From: VXMO01 sp965219405 | GTDB lineage: Bacteria > Chloroflexota > Dehalococcoidia > UBA6926 | Assembly: GCA_965219405.1 (NCBI GenBank) | Contig: OZ244736.1 | Coordinates: 1,240,001-1,304,000 of the forward strand | Length of the DNA: 64,000 bases | Direction: 5' to 3' | In this document: positions 59,159 to 64,000 of the stretch, one piece after another | Numbering within the stretch: the stretch's first letter is position 1 | How the letters are laid out: every line of letters begins with the position of its first letter | Program-made: the position numbers and the translations under genes | Notes under the pieces: model-generated | What the model saw: the letters and a program-made list of their open reading frames with translations, nothing else | Told to the model about the DNA's origin: nothing | Database searches by the model: none

Positions 59159-59884
59159 ATGGTGGACAACAACGCGTTTGACGCAATGCCCTGGCTGCTT
59201 CGCCCTATGCATGAGGGTGACATCACTCAGGCTGTCCAGATAGATCGCGACGCGTTTCCGGAGAACAGATACGCGCCGCCGTTCCGGCGCGATCTGCGTG
59301 AACGGAAGTATGCACATTATCTGGTTGCGGTTGCCCATGATGCACCCTATAACGATTATGCCCGCAAGAATGATCTTCCATCCACAGATAGACCCGGTGG
59401 GAATGGGCGGAGACGCGGCGGAGGAATCACGCACGCTGTCAAGCGAATCCTTGGAGTCGACACGGACGCGCCGCCCCCAACCGAGGAGTTGATCGCCGGT
59501 TATCTCGGCCTGTGGGCAGTGATTGATGAGGGCCATGTGACGAGTGTAGGCGTTCGCAAGTCGCATCGAGGACAGGGGATCGGTGAACTGCTCGTCATCG
59601 GCGCGGTGGAGGCCAGCAAGCTGCTCAATTGCCGGTCCGTGACGCTGGAGGTTCGGGTATCCAATGAGATTGCCCAGAATCTCTATAAGAAATACGGCTT
59701 CAAAATCGTTGGGCGACGCAAGCGGTATTACTCGGACAACGGCGAGGATGCTTACGTCATGACGACTGATCCGATCGATACGCCACAATTCTCCGGGCTG
59801 TTTACAGACCTGACTTACAGGCATTCGGATCGTTGGGGCGCAACATTCCGCACGTACGGGATGGAGGACGAGGACGGCGAATAG
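59159..59884 (+). CDS. RimI-like ribosomal-protein N-acetyltransferase
   Basis: About 241 residues. The GNAT core near the C-terminus is close to RimI: SVGVRKSHRGQGIGELLVIG, LEVRVSNEIAQNLYKKYGFK and RRKRYYSDNGEDAYVM. An insert of about 60 residues in the middle (NDLPSTDRPGGNGRRRGGG and IAGYLGLWAVI) makes it longer than typical RimI. I start at MVDNNAFDAMPWLL; an upstream ATG at 59042 would add a hydrophobic stretch that overlaps the sigma gene. Confidence 0.8.
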   Translation: MVDNNAFDAMPWLLRPMHEGDITQAVQIDRDAFPENRYAPPFRRDLRERKYAHYLVAVAHDAPYNDYARKNDLPSTDRPGGNGRRRGGGITHAVKRILGVDTDAPPPTEELIAGYLGLWAVIDEGHVTSVGVRKSHRGQGIGELLVIGAVEASKLLNCRSVTLEVRVSNEIAQNLYKKYGFKIVGRRKRYYSDNGEDAYVMTTDPIDTPQFSGLFTDLTYRHSDRWGATFRTYGMEDEDGE

Positions 59885-59914
59885 CGTCAGTTCCCCGAAT
59901 CCCTTTAAAGTGGT

Positions 59915-61081
59915 TTAGGGGGTTGGCGTCGGGGGCGGCGCGTACCCTACAAGTTCCACATAAGCGGAACCGCCGACGGGCTCGCCTCCAAACGTGATGT
60001 CCGTTGCCGTCAGGCCCTCCCAATAAATTGTGTTCGGCGGAAAGGCGAGCGTGAATTCCTGATCGTCCAGCAGGGGCGTGAGCATCATTGAGAGTTCATG
60101 CGAGGGGATCGTGATGCGCCATCCCGCAGGGTACTCCCCGCCCGTGTGCGGACTTGCCCATGTGCTAAGAACTTCGATTGTGATGTCCTCGCCGTCGATG
60201 TGCGTTGTCGCGCCGGATCGGTCGACCAACGTGCTGTACGTAATGACTTGCCCGTCGGATTCACGGGCCTCGGCCACCATCAATTCATAGTCGTTGTCCA
60301 TGGAGACGGCGAACCACTGCCAGCCGCTTGGATATCCACTGACGACAAAGTTGCCCCATTGGTGATCCATCCAGGCTTCCCCGGTGACGGCCAACTCCTG
60401 CCCATTGACGGTGAGCGCGCCGTGCAGGTCCATGTTGGTCCAGCTGTAGTAATAGGTCCAACCGTTCAGCGCCTCCAGGTAGCCGGATTCGTTGTGGAGA
60501 ACGGCAGGCTTGGTAGTCTCCACAGTGAGATCGAAGGCGAATGTGTCCGTGGTTGCGGCGAATGAGTGTCTTCCATCGTTGCCGCTGAGCGTCCAGTCCA
60601 CCACTGAGAATTCAAATCCCGTAGCCGGTTGCTCTTGCGCGCCCACCCCGAAGCGCACTGACTGTTCGCGGTGTTCTGCAGAGACATCAAACACAGATGC
60701 GTGCGACATATAGCCCGCGTCGCCGCTTTCCGGGTTCGTCACCTGGAATATGACGAAGTGGAACCCATACTCGTTTCCATCCTCGTTCTCCATGATGCCG
60801 CTGTAATACCACCACTCCACCAGGTCGGTGTGGGGCGCTTCATCGGCGGGCAAACTGATTGGGCGGGGCGTGTGGACGGCCGTTGGGCTTGGGATTGTGG
60901 TCGGAGCTGGTGTCGCCGTTGGCGTGCTTGTGGGGGTGGGTTCGCGCGTGGGAGTTGGAGTTGGCTCGCTAGCGCAGGCCGCTGCCAGCACGGCAACAGT
61001 AACCGCCACGAGCAGGGCCGCGTGTCGCAACGGGGCCAACAAGCGTCGACTGAGAGTCTGAGAAGAATAGGGCGCGTCCAT
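59915..61081 (-). CDS. lipocalin-like/CrtC-type lipoprotein
   Basis: A 388-residue lipoprotein. The signal peptide ends at VLAAAC, followed by a Thr/Pro-rich linker, then a CrtC/AttH-like double lipocalin domain: DLVEWWYYSGIMENEDGNEYGFHFV (cores LVEWWYYSG and GFHFVIFQV), TGEAWMDHQWGNFVVSGYPSGW (core AWMDHQWGNF) and GWQWFAVSMDNDYELMV. Family members hydrate carotenoids or bind hydrophobic ligands. It is divergent from the ArsR gene. Confidence 0.82.
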   Translation of the reverse strand: MDAPYSSQTLSRRLLAPLRHAALLVAVTVAVLAAACASEPTPTPTREPTPTSTPTATPAPTTIPSPTAVHTPRPISLPADEAPHTDLVEWWYYSGIMENEDGNEYGFHFVIFQVTNPESGDAGYMSHASVFDVSAEHREQSVRFGVGAQEQPATGFEFSVVDWTLSGNDGRHSFAATTDTFAFDLTVETTKPAVLHNESGYLEALNGWTYYYSWTNMDLHGALTVNGQELAVTGEAWMDHQWGNFVVSGYPSGWQWFAVSMDNDYELMVAEARESDGQVITYSTLVDRSGATTHIDGEDITIEVLSTWASPHTGGEYPAGWRITIPSHELSMMLTPLLDDQEFTLAFPPNTIYWEGLTATDITFGGEPVGGSAYVELVGYAPPPTPTP

Positions 61082-61226
61082 CTGCCTTCAATTGTACGGG
61101 CACGCTCCCGCTGCGACATACGATATAGTTAAGGGCGTCCATACCGTGTGAGGTCGCTGTATGTGCGCCCCCCGGAATGGACAGGGTAGGACGAACGGAA
61201 GAAACGGGATTGGACGGACTCACAGA

Positions 61227-61610
61227 ATGAGCGCAATGCACGTACTGACACTCACGCCAACGGGCCCCATGATTGCTGCGCCTTCCGGCGCTGAGGCGGC
61301 GGCCCGATTCTTCCGCGGACTTGGAGATCCAACGCGGCTCCGAATCCTCCACATTCTGCTGGAGTCAGAGCGCAGTGTCTCGGAACTTGTGGAGGTACTG
61401 GGAGCGCCGCAAGGCCGTGTTTCCAGCCACCTTTCCTGCCTGCGCTGGTGCGGTTTTGTGGACGCGGATCGGCGTGGCCGCAACGTGTTTTATTCGGTAA
61501 CGGATCAGCGTGTGAGGGATATCCTGGCCCTTGGTGATGCCATGCTCACGGAAACCGCAGAGCGCCTGATGTCCTGCGCCGTTATTGACCAAGAGACCGT
61601 AAACGCCTAG
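61227..61610 (+). CDS. ArsR-family metalloregulator, CmtR-like
   Basis: A 127-residue winged-helix regulator: FRGLGDPTRLRILHILLE, SVSELVEVLGAPQGRVSSHL, and a wing DRRGRNVFYSV. Three Cys are placed as in the Cd/Pb sensor CmtR: two in HLSCLRWCGF (residues about 71 and 75) and one in MSC near the C-terminus (about 117). Sensor function is inference. It precedes a CcdA-like gene by 90 nt on the same strand. Confidence 0.8.
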   Translation: MSAMHVLTLTPTGPMIAAPSGAEAAARFFRGLGDPTRLRILHILLESERSVSELVEVLGAPQGRVSSHLSCLRWCGFVDADRRGRNVFYSVTDQRVRDILALGDAMLTETAERLMSCAVIDQETVNA

Positions 61611-61700
61611 GAAAGCGGCCTCGAGCCCAACCATGCTGTCGGCGCAAGCCGATACGAATAATGCCGCGCCCGTATACTCGGGGTAAATGAGGGCCGGATA

Positions 61701-62420
61701 ATGTTCAACCTCCCCTTTGCCTTTGCCTTCAGCGCCGGTTTCGTCGCGCTGGCCAGCCCGTGCGGAGTTGCGATGCTGCCCGCGTACATCGGCTACTACA
61801 TCGGTTCACGCGAAGAAGGCTACGAGGAGCGGCCCATTGCGCTCCGCCTTGGACAGGCGATGCTTGTCGGAGGCACGGCGGCGCTCGCTTTTCTGGTTTT
61901 GTTCGGTACGTTTGGCGTCGTGTGGAGCGCGGTGGGGACTATCTTGCGTGACATCATTCCCTATATCGCAATCCTCGTTGGCGTCGCGCTCGTGCTGTTG
62001 GGCGTGTACATGGTCGTGTTCATGCTGGTGAACAAGCGCTCTCTTTCCCTTATTCCGACCATCGGCGTCAATTGGGGCACGGGGAGCCGGGGGCTGACGT
62101 CGGTTTTCCTGTTCGGGTTGGCGTATGCGCTTGCCACACTAAGCTGCACGTTTCCCATCTTCCTGGCCATTCTCGCGCAGGGGCAGGTCATCGGCGGCTA
62201 TGCGGCATTCATCATGTTTCTGATTTACGGCGCGGGGATGGGCGTGGGACTGATTGGCCTGACGCTGGGAGCGGCGGTTTTCAAGGACCTTATCCGCGTG
62301 GTGATTCGCCAGGCGATGCCGATTGTAGAGTGGGCGAGCCCGGTCATGCTCATCGGCGCGGGCGCCTACATAACCTATTACTGGTGGGTAAACTGGTTCG
62401 CGTTCAATGCGGATCTTTAG
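61701..62420 (+). CDS. CcdA/DsbD-like cytochrome c biogenesis membrane protein
   Basis: A 239-residue protein with six membrane segments. Cys motifs sit in helix 1 (ASPCGVAMLPAYIGYY) and helix 4 (LATLSCTFPIFLA), as in CcdA. It would transfer electrons across the membrane to reduce extracytoplasmic disulfides, e.g. for heme attachment or metal binding. It follows the CmtR-like regulator and overlaps the end of the convergent winged-helix gene by 4 nt. Confidence 0.85.
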   Translation: MFNLPFAFAFSAGFVALASPCGVAMLPAYIGYYIGSREEGYEERPIALRLGQAMLVGGTAALAFLVLFGTFGVVWSAVGTILRDIIPYIAILVGVALVLLGVYMVVFMLVNKRSLSLIPTIGVNWGTGSRGLTSVFLFGLAYALATLSCTFPIFLAILAQGQVIGGYAAFIMFLIYGAGMGVGLIGLTLGAAVFKDLIRVVIRQAMPIVEWASPVMLIGAGAYITYYWWVNWFAFNADL

Positions 62421-62752
62421 TGCCGCTTGCTCGCGGCAGTGAGAGTCTCGATTGGCAGTTTGCGCGGCGTCTCAGGGAGTAGGTAACGGCGGACATACGC
62501 GCGGGCAGGTTGTGAAAGCAGGTACGTATCTTTAATCTGCCCGATGCCCCGTGATATCAAGAGGAAACGACGGCGATAAAGCGAACGCATCGCCTCGCGT
62601 AAATCCTCCGCAGAGGTCTCAAGGCTGGACGACAACTCCGACAACGTCATGGAGCGCTCCGCCCATGCCAGAACGAGCATCACGCGTTCCTCATCAGCGT
62701 GAAATGAGCTGACGGTGTTCTTCTCGTGTCGCACTTTGCTTGCCTTTGCCAT
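62417..62752 (-). CDS. winged-helix protein, unknown
   Basis: A 111-residue protein. A helix-turn-helix is likely in MTLSELSSSLETSAEDLREAMRSLYRRRFL (core LSELSSSLETSAEDLREA), followed by LLISRGIGQIKDTYLLSQPARAYVRRYLL. No known family matched. It lies between the convergent CcdA-like gene and the aminotransferase gene (14-nt gap) on the same strand, so it may be co-transcribed with the latter. Confidence 0.55.
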   Translation of the reverse strand: MAKASKVRHEKNTVSSFHADEERVMLVLAWAERSMTLSELSSSLETSAEDLREAMRSLYRRRFLLISRGIGQIKDTYLLSQPARAYVRRYLLPETPRKLPIETLTAASKRH

Positions 62753-62766
62753 GCCTATTCGTCCGT

Positions 62767-63948
62767 CTAGAGTAGATCAGAGACGTTGACGTTGCTCAGT
62801 CGCTCCAGCGCGCGGTCAAGGGCGTCGTCTCCAACGGTCAGCGAGCAGCGGATATATCCCTCTCCCGCCTCGCCGTAACCGCGGCCTGGCGTCACAACGA
62901 CGTTTGCCTCTCCGATGAGACGGGACGCGAAGTCACCGGACAACACGCCGTCCGGCAGCTTTGCCCACACGTACAGGCTCGCTTTGGGTGGATCGACCTC
63001 AAGCCCCATCTTGCGCAGGGCAGGGATAAGCTTATCGCGCCGCGCCTGGTAGACGGCGTTGTGGTGGTCAATGATGTCCTGCGGTCCCTCCAGCGCGGCG
63101 ATGCCCGCCAACTGCACGGCCTGGAACACCCCAGAGTCCACGTTCGACTTGATGCGCATTAGCGCGTTGGTGACCTCGGCGTTGCCAACTGTCATGCCGA
63201 TGCGCCAGCCCGTCATGTTGTACGACTTTGACAGGGAGTGGAACTCAATCCCAACGTCCTTCGCCCCATCCACCTGCATGAAGCTCACGGGCTTGTAGCC
63301 GTCGAACGCTACTTCTGTGTAGGGGCCGTCGTGGCAGACCACGATGTCGTACTTCTTGGCGAACTCCACCACGCGCTCATAGAAATCAAGCTCCGCCACC
63401 GCCGCAGTCGGGTTATTTGGGTAGTTGATCCATAGGAGCTTGGCCTTTCGGGCGACGTCCTCAGGTATGGCATCCAGATTGGGCAGGAAGCCTGTCTCCC
63501 GCTCCAGTGGCATGTAGTACGACTCGCCACCTGCCAGCATCGTCCCGACGCTGTAGACCGGGTAGCCGGGGTCGGGAACCAGTGCGATGTCGCCCTGATC
63601 CAGGTAGCACCACGCGATGTGGGCGATGCCCTCCTTGGAGCCGATGGTCGGCAGGACCTCAGTGTCCGGATCGAACTCCACGCCGAACCGCTTCTTGTAC
63701 CAGTCCACGACCGAGCGCCTGAACGCCGGCAGGCCGTCGGATTCCGGGTAGCGGTGATTGGCGACATCTTCCAATGAAGTGACAAGGGCGCTGATGACGT
63801 GTGGGGCGGAGGGAAGGTCAGGATCGCCGATTGCGAGCGAAATCACATCCTCGCCACGTGCGCGCTTCTCATTGATCTTGCGGGTGACTTCAACAAACAG
63901 GTAAGGGGGCAACTGCGCTACGCGGCGCGCCTGCTCGGGTAGTGGCAT
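62767..63948 (-). CDS. dapL: LL-diaminopimelate aminotransferase-like class I/II enzyme
   Basis: A 393-residue PLP aminotransferase: SLAIGDPDLPSAPHV, YPESDGLPAFRRSVVDWYKKRFG, NYPNNPTAAVAE, PLP-Lys SLSKSYNMTGWRIGM, and the Arg in GEGYIRCSLTV. Sequence pattern and length fit DapL, which gives LL-diaminopimelate from tetrahydrodipicolinate in one step for lysine and peptidoglycan. Other aspartate-type transaminases are not excluded. Start ATG at 63948. The remaining 52 nt of the window show no feature. Confidence 0.85.
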   Translation of the reverse strand: MPLPEQARRVAQLPPYLFVEVTRKINEKRARGEDVISLAIGDPDLPSAPHVISALVTSLEDVANHRYPESDGLPAFRRSVVDWYKKRFGVEFDPDTEVLPTIGSKEGIAHIAWCYLDQGDIALVPDPGYPVYSVGTMLAGGESYYMPLERETGFLPNLDAIPEDVARKAKLLWINYPNNPTAAVAELDFYERVVEFAKKYDIVVCHDGPYTEVAFDGYKPVSFMQVDGAKDVGIEFHSLSKSYNMTGWRIGMTVGNAEVTNALMRIKSNVDSGVFQAVQLAGIAALEGPQDIIDHHNAVYQARRDKLIPALRKMGLEVDPPKASLYVWAKLPDGVLSGDFASRLIGEANVVVTPGRGYGEAGEGYIRCSLTVGDDALDRALERLSNVNVSDLL

Positions 63949-64000
63949 TCGGCTAGGTCTCCTCCGTCCGATTCCATGAACGCTGAACAGCCGGACACGC

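Noticed and set aside
1..64000. CRISPR arrays, transposase genes, prophage genes, rRNA
   Set aside because: No regular spacer-repeat array, transposase, integrase, phage structural gene or rRNA sequence was recognised in the window.

Overview
The window reads as a GC-rich bacterial chromosome segment, most probably from Chloroflexota. The Dehalococcoidia/SAR202 side is an inference. Pointers are the linked DUF3090 and SCO1664-family genes (typical of Actinobacteria and Chloroflexota), lipoproteins with long Thr/Pro linkers, an LL-diaminopimelate-type aminotransferase, and many acyl-CoA dehydrogenase, family III CoA-transferase, MaoC and thiolase-like genes. There is no rRNA, prophage, intact insertion sequence or CRISPR array. 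Genes are densely packed, with many 1-17 nt overlaps.

Region by region. 0-9.5 kb: a small coiled-coil membrane protein, an MBL-fold hydrolase, HicAB, a phosphotransacetylase-like/DUF3090/SCO1664 run, an inositol-monophosphatase-like enzyme, a Fur-type regulator with zinc/manganese ABC genes, a DNA glycosylase and two membrane proteins. 9.5-10.7 kb: tRNA-Phe and tRNA-Gly, then about 600 bp without a convincing protein but with its own promoter and many helices, a candidate large structured RNA. 10.7-23.3 kb: acyl-CoA metabolism (DUF35 and Cys-less thiolase pair, two MaoC-type hydratases, two acyl-CoA dehydrogenases, one tandem-fused CoA-transferase), interrupted by VapBC, a CAP-domain protein, a membrane HNH nuclease and a secreted PPC-repeat protein. 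23.4-31.6 kb: a palindrome-controlled promoter with a hairpin transcript, a second VapBC, spermidine synthesis (speD-speE), a ThDP enzyme, a UvrD/PcrA helicase, a ribonuclease D and a RidA-like protein. 31.6-41.2 kb: a five-gene TldD/TldE-HEAT-NUDIX-GNAT operon, endonuclease III, HigBA, argC, a methyltransferase, an SRPBCC protein and an alpha/beta hydrolase. 41.5-45.8 kb: three oligopeptide-type permeases, two of them near-duplicates, and a TolB-like lipoprotein. 45.8-52.3 kb: one co-directional run of tetR, ubiD, ubiA, ubiX and a complete ABC importer. 52.3-64 kb: a DUF4287/SRPBCC protein, a retropepsin-like protein, a heterodimeric ABC exporter, an ECF sigma factor with a DUF5667 membrane protein, a RimI-like acetyltransferase, a lipocalin-like lipoprotein, a CmtR-like ArsR regulator, a CcdA-like protein, a winged-helix protein and an aminotransferase.

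How parts fit together. Two acyl-CoA genes 6 kb apart carry the same 27-bp inverted-repeat element upstream, and two others share a TTGMTT-N18-CATAGT promoter, so the acyl-CoA genes look co-regulated although scattered. The tetR-ubiD-ubiA-ubiX-importer run couples aromatic prenylation/decarboxylation to uptake of an unknown solute. The most novel items are the structured-RNA candidate, the shared operator, the palindrome-gated short transcript, and the importer fused to the quinone-type genes.
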